Origin: Linum tenue
Lineage: Eukaryota > Streptophyta > Magnoliopsida > Malpighiales > Linaceae
Length of the DNA stretch: 64,000 nucleotides
Direction: 5' to 3'
Assembly: GCA_946122785.1 (NCBI GenBank)
Contig: CAMGYJ010000004.1
Location: 56,862,679-56,926,678 of the forward strand
The translations under genes were made by a program, and so were the position numbers. A model generated the notes under the pieces. It saw only the letters and a program-made list of their open reading frames with translations, did not search any database and had not been told where the DNA came from. Positions 19,960 through 30,966 of the stretch are shown here, in pieces; position 1 is the stretch's first letter; each line of letters opens with the position of its first letter.

Positions 19960-20551
19960 GATTGGATCTAGAGTCTCGATTCGGAACTGGGACAGCAGCA
20001 CGCGCATATGAACTTCGACAGGAAGTGGCTGCACTCCGGCAGGAGAAGCTTAGTGTGTCCACTTTTTATACCAAGCTTCGTGCGCTTTGGGAAAAATGCA
20101 AACGATCACTCCGAATCCTCGTTGCACGTGCGGGCTGTGCACCTGCGATGTTGGGGAAAAGGTTGTGACTAACCTAGAAAGTGAACGTTTTTTTGATTTT
20201 TTAATGGGCCTAGGCGATGCCTTTTCAACGGTTAAGATGCAAGTACTATCCATGAAGCCTACCCCTACCAGTGCTGAAGCGTATCGTCTTGCGGCCACTG
20301 AAGAGCAGCACAAGCAAATTGCCGCAAACAGGAGACCCCAGGTGGATGTCGCGGCATTTCAGGCACGCCATGAGCGAGATCAGGACAATGTTGATGCTGG
20401 CGGGAACAATGAACAGGGTCGTGGAGAACGCAAGAAACCCGGCACCGCCAGTTGCAAGTTATTTCCTATTTTTCGTTTATTTTTTTTCTTTTTAATCAAT
20501 GGTTTAAAGTGCTTAGGATACATTTTAATGGTTCAGATTTATTCAAATTAA
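19960..20551 (+). pseudogene. Copia gag (UBN2-type) relic, frameshifted
   Basis: Reads LESRFGTGTAARAYELRQEV then LSVSTFYTKLRALWEKC in one frame. After a shift near 20090 it continues in another frame: PNPRCTCGLCTCDVGEKV, FFDFLMGLGDAFSTVKMQVL and PTSAEAYRLAATEE. These are typical of the UBN2 gag domain of plant copia elements, including the C-x-C-x2-C-x-C cluster. No LTRs, zinc knuckle or pol are visible nearby, so this is an isolated fragment lying between paralogue copies A and B. Confidence 0.78.
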
Positions 20552-20609
20552 CTAACTTAAAATTATACCCAAGTTACAGTAGGGAATCCCGATGAGTGAA
20601 TTTAAGAAG

Positions 20610-21264
20610 CTTTCATTTGGAGTCTAGCTCGTCCTTTTTACAATTTACAATTTTCTTGTGTCAAAGTATTATCATCGTTATAATAAAAATAGTAATTCCA
20701 TTGAGCATTGATATAAGAATGAGCACTTCTGCTATACTTTAAAATATTGGTGCTTTAAAGTACAACACGAAATTGTGTCATAATGTTAAAGGTACAAGTT
20801 AGAGTTGTACCATAAGAGAATTTGACTTTTATTTTGTGGTACAACTTCAACTCTTCAAGTTGTATCATAACTTAAATGTACAACTTTAGTTTATACCATA
20901 AAGAGATTTTACAAAAGATTATAGATACAATCTAAAGTTGTACCATAGATTATAGATACAATCTAAAGTTGTACCATAACGGTACAATTTCAAGTTGTAC
21001 CATAAAGAAAAAAAACTAAAGCACTAATACTTTAAAACATTGTAAAATTCGTACCTAAAAGCTCAAATACAGACAAAATTGTTTTTCTCAAACTATATTC
21101 ATTAGAGACACATGTATATGTATTCCTAAGATTCTGGAAGTCGAGCAAGAAAGATAGAAAGAGTAGATGGTGACCAGTAATACATAGGAAATGTGTAGTT
21201 ACATAAATTCCTTTGGCCGTAAAAAGAACTAGTAACATCAATATCCCAATAGAAAATTAAAGGG
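20610..21264. repeat. AT-rich inverted-repeat element with AAGTTGTACCATA repeats
   Basis: 20612-20675 matches the 3' flank of copy A (17608-17675: AAGCTTTCA, GTCCTTTTTAC, ATTTACAATTTTCTTG). Then 20735-21045 looks like a MITE: CTTTAAAATATTGGTGCTTT on the left, and an inverted CTAAAGCACTAATACTTTAA on the right. The interior repeats AAGTTGTACCATA six times or so in both senses, including a 31-bp tandem unit at about 20908-20965. No clear TSD could be fixed. Confidence 0.55.
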
Positions 21265-21459
21265 TTTCAATGCAGAAACTGTACTGAAGGGAGCAGCCAT
21301 AGAAGATAATAAACTTTCACAGGCTTGTCGGTGACTATGCGCAGCAGCCAGCAGGCGCTGCTTACATAATATACATACTTTCTGGTGCCAAGAATATCGA
21401 CAGTCTTATGTACATAGAAAAGGGAAGAAAAATTGAGATCAAAGCTCCTAACATTTCCT

Positions 21460-21804
21460 CTACAAAACGTGGCTTCTAAGAACATGATCAAGGCAGCCAC
21501 CGTCATCGAAATTGAGAGCGTAGCTACGGATGTCATAGCTGAACTGTGAAGTAGTACTGCTGCTGCTCTTGTGCCACCCGATTGCTCTCTTCCACTGCGA
21601 CCTCAGCTTGTAAACCCATCGCTTAGGGACATAACACCTATTAGTACTCCTGCAGCTACCCAATGCAACTTTTGCCTTCTTGTCAACAATGGATACCATG
21701 GCAGCAGCTGACGTGGAGCTCGGAATCCTCTTCCCCCACCTCAAGAACTGGCTTCTTCTCATGCTTTGTGTATTCAGGAACTTCATGGCAAAACTATGCT
21801 GCAA
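21460..21804 (-). CDS. Small plant protein with YDIRSYALNFDDG motif, copy B
   Basis: 114 residues, colinear with copies A and C. The conserved parts RWVYKLRSQWKRAIGW (62-77) and SYDIRSYALNFDDGG (89-103) are unchanged. Differences cluster in the N-terminal 30 residues (MRRSQFLRWGKRIPSS in place of MKRIPFLRWGERIPRS). The 3' flank (21265-21440) is conserved with that of copy C at 25640-25820, suggesting shared 3' UTR and polyadenylation DNA. Function unknown; like copy A, inferred to be a real gene from the three intact frames. Confidence 0.72.
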   Translation of the reverse strand: MQHSFAMKFLNTQSMRRSQFLRWGKRIPSSTSAAAMVSIVDKKAKVALGSCRSTNRCYVPKRWVYKLRSQWKRAIGWHKSSSSTTSQFSYDIRSYALNFDDGGCLDHVLRSHVL

Positions 21805-22450
21805 GTTGAGGAATCAAATGAATTGAGATAGAGAGAGAGAAAGGGAGGGTTGTTAGATGGAGCTAGAAGTTGTAACTTTCTTATTGGTACCAACAAGTAT
21901 GAAATGATGAGTCTTAAATAGATCTCCAAACATCACTAGAGGCAGGGGCCAAAATTACAGAACATGGGTTACTTTCAAGTTTCAACCTTTGCTTTACCCA
22001 CTAGCTTCTTTTACAGTCAAATCAAATTGGCCCCAATGTTTGGTGACAAAAAGAGGGGATTTCAGACGTCGGCCGGCCTTAGTGAAGTTGTGTGGTGTCA
22101 AAAGAGGCCAGTGATGACTGGGAAACTTTTTCACTGGGGCCAAAACAACATACATGCTACGCAAAAGGGAGGAGGAAAGTAATTAGTGTGTATCCTCTTG
22201 TGTCATCTCCCATGCGCATTGCTTAAAGTTTGAAAGGCAAAAGTTGAGAGAAAAGGTTGGATTAGGTTTGCTCATCCATGTCTTCTTGACCGAAAAGAAT
22301 GAAAGATCTGTTATCCTAAGGGGGCCACAATATCCAAACATTGCATTGGCAAAGTGCTTTCGAGAATGTTCATATGCATAAGGTTTACATATATGGAAGT
22401 GCTACCGACTAGGTTTTTGGCGGCAAATAAAACTCGTATAGCTAAAATAT
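21805..22450. repeat. Upstream duplicated block of copy B
   Basis: Same order of landmarks as 18057-18665: CT/GA leader repeats, CTTAAATAG (21913-21921, core promoter of copy B on the minus strand), GGGGATTTCAGACGTCGGCC, ATGAAAGATCTGTTATCC and AACATTGCATTGGCAAAG. Homology to block A stops near 22450 and resumes at about 24030, so about 1.6 kb was inserted here. Confidence 0.8.
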
Positions 22451-24029
22451 GAAGTTCGGATCTCCTACAATAACTTGGGGTATATTTTCAAGTTAGTTAA
22501 TTAACTTGTGGGGAATTCTAGGGTGCTGGTACATCACTTGTACCGTCACTAAATATGGCCGATTCAAACCATAACGATTTGTTTTGAATTTCTTGGACCA
22601 TGTTCGATTAAGAGAGAAATAAATAAACCCTAAACATAATTCCTCTTTCCTGCTTCTTTCTTTTATTTCTCTATCCTCTTTGAGAAAGTCGGCGCTTCTG
22701 TGCATCCATATCAGCGCCAGTATCAGCGCCAGCGGCGGATCTAGGACTGGGCCAACTCGGACCACGGCCTAGCCCTCCTCCGGATCTAGAGCTAGTATAG
22801 ATCTTATAAAATATTCAATTTTAGATATTCGGCCCAGTGCTATTTAAAAATCGACTTAGTGTTATTTGATAATAGAATTTTTTGTAACTAGAAAAATGGT
22901 TTAGATGAACATATCCAAACCACTACAATAAATTTAGCGTAGAAAATCTAGCCCGAATGATTTTCATTTGATAAAAACAATAAAATTTAGGTTTAATACA
23001 CTTGTATATCCAAAACTTTCACGGTTGTGCCAATAATATCCAAATTTCCCGAAATACCACTTATATTGTAGTCCTTAAAAAGTTATGCGAAATCAAAAAA
23101 AAATTCATGATTTTCGGATTGTGGAGCACAAAGTTATGGTCGTTCAAAGTTTGACGAAATCGAAAAAAGGCTCGTTCGGGGTAGCAAACGACATATTTTC
23201 GAGACGAAGGCGGGACCAAACCGCCTACGGCAATTTGCGGCTTGTAAGATCTCGAAAAATTATGCGGAATCAAAAAAAAAATTCGCTACGATCGGATAAC
23301 CGAGCACAAAGTTACGTTTGTTTAAAGTTTCGACGCAGGTCAGGTCTTCACCGCGGCCGTGTACTGCAGTGATGCAATCACTGTCTTCGTCGACAGCGGT
23401 GATGGCCCAAACATGCGTAGATTGGGAATTATTTTCATAACGTGTGTATTTTGAGAATTTTTTTTAAAAACATGTGTAACTTGGGATTTTTTTCCTCATT
23501 TCTCGCGGTTAAAACCACAGTTCCTTCTCCGATCTCGTGGCAGACATTGAGACCGATCGAACTTCAGGCCTCTTTCTCTGACCCTCTCACCACCGATTCT
23601 TGGATTATCGGTGGATGTTCGAATTCCGCTGGTTTAGGGGTTAGATATTGAAATTGGAAATAGGGGTACAAATGTCAATGTATTATGATTTAGGGCGAAA
23701 AAATTTAAATTTCAAAGCAACGAATAGCAATGCCCAAAATTTTAGTGGGAACAGGGGTTGCCGGTCATCACCCTTGCATTTGCCTTTCTTGTTTTTTTCT
23801 TCTTTCCTTTTACATATTTAGCTGTTCTTCCTTATTTTACACTTTCTTTATTTTAATTCTTATTGAATTAGAAGTGTTACGTAAAGGTCTAGTAACGACT
23901 TAGCACTTTACATAACATGAGGTTAATGCTCATTATGCAATGCCTATATATTTTACGTAATATGACCTATGAAACTTGCTATAGTAGGTAAAAAAAATTC
24001 AAGATACCTTACTTCAAGTTACCATAGGA
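22451..24029. other. Insertion in block B, repeat-derived, no gene recognised
   Basis: Holds a CAGCGGCGGATCTAG hAT-like end word (about 22731). A diverged direct repeat lies at about 23082-23165 and 23260-23336 (GTTATGCGAAATCAAAAAAA versus ATTATGCGGAATCAAAAAAA, then GAGCACAAAGTTA). 22990-23060 resembles 63470-63560 (AATACACTTGTATA, CAATAATA). The end (23870-23960) shares TTACGTAA-type words with 15300-16150. No coding sequence is evident. Confidence 0.45.
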
Positions 24030-24700
24030 AATCCCTATAAACTTATATAGAGAAAGGGTCAAGGAGGAAAAATTATAAATGCATTCTATATGGCTCATGG
24101 AGATCAAGCAGGCTTGTAGAGGGGGGAAAATTGACCGTTGAGAGTGACAACTTATACCAAACTTCCAATACATGACAAAGACATTCACAGTCGAACATAA
24201 TTTGCAATAAATTTCATTTCTCAATCGAGATTCAACTCCATGCTGGGCAATTTGAAATAAGAAAGAATGAATAATCAAACACGAAACTGAAGATTAAAAA
24301 AAGTATAGAAATCAAATCATACTATGTCCCGAATATTTGGAACAATGTGATGTTCCACACAATTTGGATAATGTAGGTTACCGGATCAATATAAAGAAAA
24401 ATATGATTACGATAGAGGAAGAATAGACCAAGTTGAATCCCTTGCAGTCGATATTCTTTGTAGCTAGCGCCAATCAAGTCCTCTAGTTGTCAAACTAGTT
24501 TCCTCTTGTCTTTGCGTTCAACTGGGTTAAAAATAGCATTAAAATCACCGCTAACTAACCAGGAAAAACCCATCACCATCCATCGATTAATCTTAGAGCA
24601 AGTAGCTCCTCTCCTCCCTTCTTCATATCATTGCAAGCAAATACATGAGCTATAGAGAAAAATTGCTCATTTGTTGTGATAGATACACTAGAGCATGAAC
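24030..24700. repeat. Distal part of block B (matches 18663-19640)
   Basis: Colinear with block A after removal of the MITE at 18815-19150. It carries the GGCTCATGGAGATCAAGCAGG landmark and the decayed LINE-endonuclease text on the minus strand (about 24480-24570). Confirms that the duplicated unit was at least about 2 kb. Confidence 0.7.
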
Positions 24701-24944
24701 GAAATTGGCATCAGAAGTCAAAATACTCGATTACATTTCATCTTTCCATGCTAACCAAATTCTCCCTAGAGTATCTCTAAAGCTAAATCCAGAAACCTCT
24801 CTTTTATTTTATGACCTTTCTTTTCCTGCCCCCATGCATGTTTCCAGTACTCCCCTCGTACTTCGAGGGACAATTAAATTCCCCTCCTACTCCAAACTAA
24901 TTAATATGGTCATTTTACGTTTAATAGGAGCCATTACAGCTCCC

Positions 24945-25408
24945 TAGAGGTGACAATTAGGATCCAAATCCATGAATCCAATCCAATTTATCCACCAAAT
25001 TATTTACCTAATTCAATCCATTTAAATCCAATTCATTTGATCCAAATCCTATTGGATTGGTCGATTCATGGATCAATCCATTGATCCAAATGGCAAATTA
25101 CGATTTGGTACCTATATTTTTATATTTTACATTTTGGTACCTAAAATTTATATTTTTATACGAAAAATATCATTAGAAAATTACATTTGGTACCTAAAAT
25201 TTTTCATTATGACATTTTAGTACCAAAACTTCTCAAATTTTACATTTTGGTCCAAGCCTTGGATGTCATTTGGATTCATGGATCAATCCACCAATCCATT
25301 TGATCCAATCCATGAATCCACCAATTCATTGGATCCAATCCATTGGATATCCATTGATCCACCAATCCAATCCACGAATCCACGAATCTGATCCAATTAC
25401 CACCTCTA
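24945..25408. mobile_element. hAT-type MITE (464 bp), TSD CAGCTCCC
   Basis: TIR TAGAGGTGACAATTAGGATC on the left and GATCCAATTACCACCTCTA on the right. Exact 8-bp TSDs CAGCTCCC lie at 24937-24944 and 25409-25416. The subterminal parts are arrays of ATCCAATCCA/TGGATTGGAT words in both directions; the middle has GGTACCTAAAATTT-type repeats. Sister of 40367-40784. Confidence 0.93.
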
Positions 25409-25843
25409 CAGCTCCCTTTTGACTTATGAGGCCCTCTCTTCCTACACAATTGAACATCCTTAATGCAAAGTGCATCAAATGAACTGGATTGGATTACTAG
25501 AGCAGCCATTTTTGGGAATAGAGATCTAGGTGGAGCTCCGTTGACTACAATACTGAAATTCTTCCTTGGCACTGGGAGTATTTGGCAATACCTTTAAGCA
25601 GGACATGTTTTCTTGTGCATTAAATCTTTTGTGTAGTGCATTCAACACAGAAACTGTACAGAAGGGAACAACCATAGAAGATAATAAACTCTTACAGCAC
25701 TCCCAGTGACTTTGCCCAGCAGGAGCTGCTGCTATTCATACAAGCTTGCATACTATACAAATGATCTGGTTCCAAAAATATCACCAGTCTTATTGCCAAA
25801 GAAAATGGAAGAAGAATTGAGATCAAAGCTCCTACCATTTCCT

Positions 25844-26188
25844 CTACAAAACGTGGCTTCTAAGGACCTGATCAAGGCAGCCACCCTCATCGAAATTGAG
25901 AGCGTAGCTACGAATGTCATAGCTGAACTGTGAAGTAGTACTGCTGCTGCTCTTCTGCCACCCGATTGCTCGCTTCCACTGCGACCTCAGCTTGTAAACC
26001 CATCGCTTAGGGACATAAGACCTATTAGTACTCCTGCAGCTACCCAATGCAGCTTTTGCCTTCTTGTCAACAATGGATACCATGGCAGCAGCTGATGTGG
26101 AGCGCGGAATCCTCTTCCCCCACCTCAAAAATGGGATTCTTCTCATGCTTTGTGTACTCAGAAACTTCATGGAAAAACTATGCTGCAA
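25844..26188 (-). CDS. Small plant protein with YDIRSYALNFDEG motif, copy C
   Basis: 114 residues, colinear with A and B: starts MQHSFSMKFLSTQ, with RWVYKLRSQWKRAIGW and SYDIRSYALNFDEGG. Differs from A and B at about 10 positions each, roughly 9 percent. The upstream DNA keeps CTTAAATAG (26288-26296), but homology to the longer upstream block is broken at 26622 by a non-autonomous LTR element about 430 bp before the ATG. If distal regulatory sites matter, this copy may be expressed differently. The leader is also different from A and B just upstream of the ATG (26189-26270). Confidence 0.72.
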   Translation of the reverse strand: MQHSFSMKFLSTQSMRRIPFLRWGKRIPRSTSAAAMVSIVDKKAKAALGSCRSTNRSYVPKRWVYKLRSQWKRAIGWQKSSSSTTSQFSYDIRSYALNFDEGGCLDQVLRSHVL

Positions 26189-26621
26189 TAATATCTACAC
26201 TGGACAGTTGCACCTCCTGGCTCAGAGCTTCAATGTCAAGAATCGAATGAATGAAACACAATAGACAACAGCTATGAAATGATGAGTCTTAAATAGATGT
26301 CCAAATACCATTCCTGGGACTGTGGGAGGGGCCTGCAGAGTGGAAATGACCAAAAACATGGGTTACTTTCAACCTCTGCTTTACCACTAGCTAGCTACTT
26401 TACAGCCAAATCGGCACCAAGTTGGAGGGGATGAAGGGGATTTCAGACGTCGGCCGGCCTTGGTGAAGATGTGTGGTGTCAAAAGAGGTCAGTGATGACT
26501 GGGAAACTTTTTCACTGGGGCCAAAACAACATGCTAAGCAAAGGGGAGAAAAAGTAATTAAGTGTGTATCTATGACTGTGCTCTTGTCTGATTTCCCTTG
26601 TGCTTTTGTTAAAGTTAGAAT

Positions 26622-26823
26622 TGATAAGGGAGAGACAAACTCGGCAACTACCTCACCACTTCTCCCCTCTCTTCGTTAGTGACTGTTACTTTTATGTTCT
26701 TCTGTTCCTAAGTTTATGTTAGTGGGGAATTACCTTTCCTTAGGAATAGCTATTAGTTGAAACCTCATTGTATAAATACATATCAATAATACAATCACAA
26801 CTCAGGATTTCTGAGCACTTTCA
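26622..26823 (+). repeat. 5' LTR of the non-autonomous element
   Basis: Identical except one base to 38298-38499. Contains TATAAATACATATC (about 26771), a likely TATA box. Confidence 0.95.
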
Positions 26824-26835
26824 TGGTATCAGAGC
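26824..26835 (+). other. Primer-binding site (initiator Met tRNA)
   Basis: TGGTATCAGAGC directly follows the 5' LTR and complements the 3' end of plant initiator Met-tRNA. Confidence 0.9.
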
Positions 26836-27140
26836 TTTTGCTTAACAGCCCATCGATCCAGCAATTCTAAAAGTTTTTTTTTCTTCTTCCCGTCGGCGGG
26901 ATGAGTCCCCATTCTCCAGGCTTACCAGCCTTCACCCATCTTTCTACTAGTTGTCTACATAATTCCCTCTTGGTTTAGCTTCCATACATCCCTCTGATTA
27001 CTCCTTCCTTTTTCTTGTCTCCCAATTCCCTTCTCCTTCATCCCGAAAACGCAATCCCAAACTCACAGAAGGCGCTAGCCGGCCGCCCTCTCCAGTTATT
27101 GCAGCACTGATCGAACCTCTGTTGTTCTTCTTTCTTCCCC

Positions 27141-27458
27141 TGTAGAAAAGTATAGAGCTCGGCAGAAATGGATCGGAAACCCTCAGAGAAATCTGAGTTT
27201 CCTGGGTTTCTCATTTATACCGTTGTAACAGTAATTAAGAACCAGTTTAAAGTAATTGCGACACCTGGCTCTATTACATTCGTCTACTGATACTTAAAGT
27301 AACCAATGACAGAAAGATAATAAACGACAGCGTTTGTAAGAAACGTTTCTCTCTTCCTTTTAAGTAGATGCTCAGAAACTCCCCTGTTCTTCATTATCAA
27401 CCTGAGTTCTTCATATCACCAGAACACTCAGCAGCATCTTGATCCTTTCCTTCTGATA
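27141..27458 (-). repeat. 3' LTR of the nested copia
   Basis: Same sequence as 31256-31573. The pol frame reads about 60 bases into it. Confidence 0.95.
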
Positions 27459-30400
27459 GTCCCCCACAAGCTGGAGTGTATCGATTTTCAACTCCTAGCT
27501 TGTCCAATAGTTCCTTAATGCGAAACCTGCTGAGAGTTTTGGTAAACAAGTCCGCTACCTGATCAAGAGAACGCACATAAGACAGTTTAATTAGCCCTGA
27601 TTTCACCCTTTCCCGCGTAACGTGCACATCAATCTCGATGTGTTTGGTACGTTCGTGGAACACTGGATTCTCGGCAATATGAATCGCCGACTTGTTATCA
27701 CAAAACACGGCAATCGGCAACTGAACTTGAACGCTCAATTCTGCAAGCAATCCCTTCAACCACTGAATTTCACAGACTAAATGAGCTAAAGCTCTGTATT
27801 CTGCTTCAGACGATGACCTGGAAACCGTAGTTTGCTTCTTGGCTTTCCAGGTAATCAACGAGCTCCCAAGAAAGGTACAGTAGCCACTCACTGATCTTCG
27901 AGAATCCGGACAACTAGCCCAATCCGAATCGCTGTAACCAGTTAACTTCAATGAGGAATCACTTTTGAAGAAAATGCCCTGTCCTGGTGCACCTTTAATG
28001 TACCTCAACACCCTGTACGCAGCTTGAAGGTGTTCCGTGTAAGGCTCTTTCTGGAATTGACTCAACTGCTGCATTGGAAATGTTAAGTCTGGCCTGGTAG
28101 TGGTGAGGTAGTGCAATCTCCCTATTAATCGTCTATACAGCTCAGGATCATCAAGAGGCTTTCCTTGTTTTGCACGCAACTTGACTTTAGGATCCAAGGG
28201 AGACTTACAATGCTTGGCTTCGAGATAACCAGTATCTCTCAAAAGTTCCAGGCAATACTTGCGCTGGCAAACAGCTATCCCCTCACTGTTCCTACTGATT
28301 TCCAGCCCTAGGAAGAACTTCAAACATCCCAAATCCTTAATCTTAAAATTATGACTAAGGAATTTCTTAACTTCCTCGATATCTCCCCTGTCATCTCCTC
28401 CTAGTATTATGTCATCGACATATACTAGCAACACCACAATTCGCCCATGAACCCACTTGGTGAACAATGAGTAATCTGAAACAGATTGAGAGAAGCCATG
28501 CTTTAACAGAGAAGAGGTGAGTTTTGCAAACCATTGACGACTAGCCTGCTTTAGACCATACAACGATTTTCTCAATCGACAAACCAGATTTTCAGGGCTG
28601 TTAGCTCGTGGATCACCTGGTGGTAACACCATATAAACTTCCTCCTCCAAATCGCCATGGAGGAAGGCGTTAGAAACATCCATTTGATCAAGAAACCAAC
28701 CCTTACTTGCTGCAACAGCTAAAAGAGCTTTGACAGAATTGATTTTGGCAACAGGTGAATATGTATCCAAAAAATCAATTCCATATACTTGAGTGAATCC
28801 TTTAGCCACTAACCTCGCTTTGTGTCTTTCGAGAGTTCCATCTGGTCTGTATTTGTCTTTGTAGACCCACTTATTTCCTATTGCTCTCTTGTTCTTTGGC
28901 AGTGGAACAACATCCCAGGTATGGTTCTCTTCCAAAGCGTCTTGTTCTTCTCTCATCGCTCGTCGCCAATGTTCAAATTTGACAGCTTCTTGATATGTGG
29001 TAGGTTCTGGTACAGATACAATGCTTAAAGCATAAGCTCTATCATGGGGAGACAACTGATCATAACATAGGTAATCACTCATTGGATACCTGCAAACACT
29101 CCCAACATAATAATCTGCCAGTCGTGCTGGTAGCTTCCCACGATTAGCACGAATGGGTCTGCCATCATGTTCAGCTTGAACCTCTAACTCAGGCATGGCA
29201 GCTTCTTCATAATCTGTTTGTGTGTCGAATGCAGGTATATCATCATCCTCATAAGAATCCAGGTTGGCCAACTGTTCAATATTGGTGCCTGGGGAGGAAG
29301 ATGATGGCATCTCAGAATCAGATGAGGTAATGGCCTGCCCTGATTCCTCATTGAAAGAAGGTAAAGGGGATGTGGGGGAAAGAATTGGGATGGAATCAGG
29401 AGCTAAGGGGAGTGTGGGAGAGAAGGAAGTAGAGGTAGGAGGAGGATCAGTAGAACCTTTAAAGGGAAGAATAGTTTCGTAGAAAACGACATTTCTAGAA
29501 ACAAAGACACGAGAGGTAGTCATATCAAAGAGCTTGAACCCTTTGATACCAGCTGGAAAGCCAAGGAAAATACATTGAGAAGCACGTTCCTGGAATTTGG
29601 TGCGACCATGAGTGAGAGTGGATGCGTAACAAAGGCAACCAAAAATCTTTAAGGAACTGAGATCAGGGGATTTGTGATAGAGCAATTCATAGGGAGACTT
29701 GTTGTTCAAAATGGGAGTAGGAAGTCGGTTGATTAAGAACACAGAATGAAGAACACAGTCGCTCCAAAAGCGAAGAGGAATACCAGACTGAAACCGTAAA
29801 GCACGAGCAACATTTAAGATATGTTGGTGTTTACGTTCAACTCGTCCATTCTGTTCAGGTGTTTCAACGCAAGAAGTTTGATGCTCAATCCCATGAGTCC
29901 TGTAAAAGTCAGCCATGTGAAATTCTTTGCCTTGATCACTACGGATGATACGGACAGATTTACCAAATTGTTTCTCAACCAGACAGCAGAACCCTTTGAG
30001 AAAGTCACGAGTTTCTCCCTTATCATGCATAAGAAAGAGCCAAACAGCCCTGCTGTAGTCGTCCACAACAGTCAAAAAATACGAATAACCATCATAGGAT
30101 TGAACAGATAGGGGGCCCCATATATCAACATGTATTAGATGAAATGCCGCAAGGGCAGAATTCTCACTAACAGGGAATGGAAGTCGCTTTTGTTTTGATA
30201 AATGACATACATCACAATGAGAAACTAGATCACTGTTAACAATGGGGTATTGAGACTTAAGTAACTGATATCTATCTTTGCTAGGGTGTCCTAGACGCCA
30301 ATGCCAGAGGTTGACATCTTGAGGATGAAGGTTGTAAAGAGTAGCAGCCTGGGATTTGAGAGAAGACTGTGCTGGGAAAGTGGAGTTGGAAAGATGATAG

Positions 30401-30966
30401 AGGCCTCTACTTTGGTTTGCCAAACCAATGATCGTCCGGGTCTGTTGGTCCTGAATTTCACATACATCAGAATGAAAATGCAGCGAAACGGGTAAGTCTC
30501 TAGTCAACTTACTAACCGAAACCAAGTTGAAGGTGAAACTAGGAACCAACAACACATTTTGTAAGAGAAGACCAGAAGGAAGTTTGACTACACCAGTGTG
30601 ACTAACAGGGACTTTGGAATTGTTAGGGAGATAGACAAAAGAATTAGTCACAGCAGTATAAGCGAGGAAATGACTAAGACTACATGTGATGTGATCAGAG
30701 GCCCCGGTATCCAAAATCCAAATGGCATTCAAGATAGATTGATCCAGTTCAGAATGTGAAGAAAGTATATACTGACCAGCATGATTGGGGAACGTTGGTA
30801 AGAATTGTGAAACTGAGAAAGCCTTGGGAGTGATCCGTGGAGAAACAGGAGACTGAGACCCAGAATCAGGAGTGAACTGGAGGATACTCTTCAGTGCAAC
30901 CATCCCAAAGATAAAACTGGGCATCAGTAACAGCAGGAGCTGGGATCGACCCATCAATGAAACCAA
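27397..30966 (-). CDS. copia pol polyprotein (protease, integrase, RT, RNase H)
   Basis: A 1189-codon open frame. Protease motif WILDTGASDHIT is followed by the GAG-pre-integrase LWHWRLGHPSKDRYQLL with HCDVCHLSK. The integrase triad is D in HVDIWGP, D in IRSDQGKEF and E in VETPEQNGRVERKH. RT has MDVSNAFLHGDLEEEVY, YGLKQASRQWF and YVDDIILGG; RNase H has DSDWASCPDSRRSVSGYC and SRSSSEAEYRAL; the frame ends with ADLFTK. All catalytic motifs are present without internal stops. The first roughly 30 codons are gag sequence read in the wrong frame, so the annotated first Met is not a natural start; pol proper begins near residue 25. Because gag is broken, this copy probably cannot transpose alone. 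Confidence 0.93.
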   Translation of the reverse strand: MVSLMGRSQLLLLLMPSFIFGMVALKSILQFTPDSGSQSPVSPRITPKAFSVSQFLPTFPNHAGQYILSSHSELDQSILNAIWILDTGASDHITCSLSHFLAYTAVTNSFVYLPNNSKVPVSHTGVVKLPSGLLLQNVLLVPSFTFNLVSVSKLTRDLPVSLHFHSDVCEIQDQQTRTIIGLANQSRGLYHLSNSTFPAQSSLKSQAATLYNLHPQDVNLWHWRLGHPSKDRYQLLKSQYPIVNSDLVSHCDVCHLSKQKRLPFPVSENSALAAFHLIHVDIWGPLSVQSYDGYSYFLTVVDDYSRAVWLFLMHDKGETRDFLKGFCCLVEKQFGKSVRIIRSDQGKEFHMADFYRTHGIEHQTSCVETPEQNGRVERKHQHILNVARALRFQSGIPLRFWSDCVLHSVFLINRLPTPILNNKSPYELLYHKSPDLSSLKIFGCLCYASTLTHGRTKFQERASQCIFLGFPAGIKGFKLFDMTTSRVFVSRNVVFYETILPFKGSTDPPPTSTSFSPTLPLAPDSIPILSPTSPLPSFNEESGQAITSSDSEMPSSSSPGTNIEQLANLDSYEDDDIPAFDTQTDYEEAAMPELEVQAEHDGRPIRANRGKLPARLADYYVGSVCRYPMSDYLCYDQLSPHDRAYALSIVSVPEPTTYQEAVKFEHWRRAMREEQDALEENHTWDVVPLPKNKRAIGNKWVYKDKYRPDGTLERHKARLVAKGFTQVYGIDFLDTYSPVAKINSVKALLAVAASKGWFLDQMDVSNAFLHGDLEEEVYMVLPPGDPRANSPENLVCRLRKSLYGLKQASRQWFAKLTSSLLKHGFSQSVSDYSLFTKWVHGRIVVLLVYVDDIILGGDDRGDIEEVKKFLSHNFKIKDLGCLKFFLGLEISRNSEGIAVCQRKYCLELLRDTGYLEAKHCKSPLDPKVKLRAKQGKPLDDPELYRRLIGRLHYLTTTRPDLTFPMQQLSQFQKEPYTEHLQAAYRVLRYIKGAPGQGIFFKSDSSLKLTGYSDSDWASCPDSRRSVSGYCTFLGSSLITWKAKKQTTVSRSSSEAEYRALAHLVCEIQWLKGLLAELSVQVQLPIAVFCDNKSAIHIAENPVFHERTKHIEIDVHVTRERVKSGLIKLSYVRSLDQVADLFTKTLSRFRIKELLDKLGVENRYTPACGGLSEGKDQDAAECSGDMKNSG

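Noticed and set aside
24009..24278. 89-codon minus frame in block B
   Set aside because: The corresponding block A sequence does not keep the frame.
25276..25572. 98-codon minus frame with VNGAPPRSLFPKM, faintly like LINE RT
   Set aside because: Half of it is MITE repeat (MDWWIDP-type) and the rest is too short for a call.
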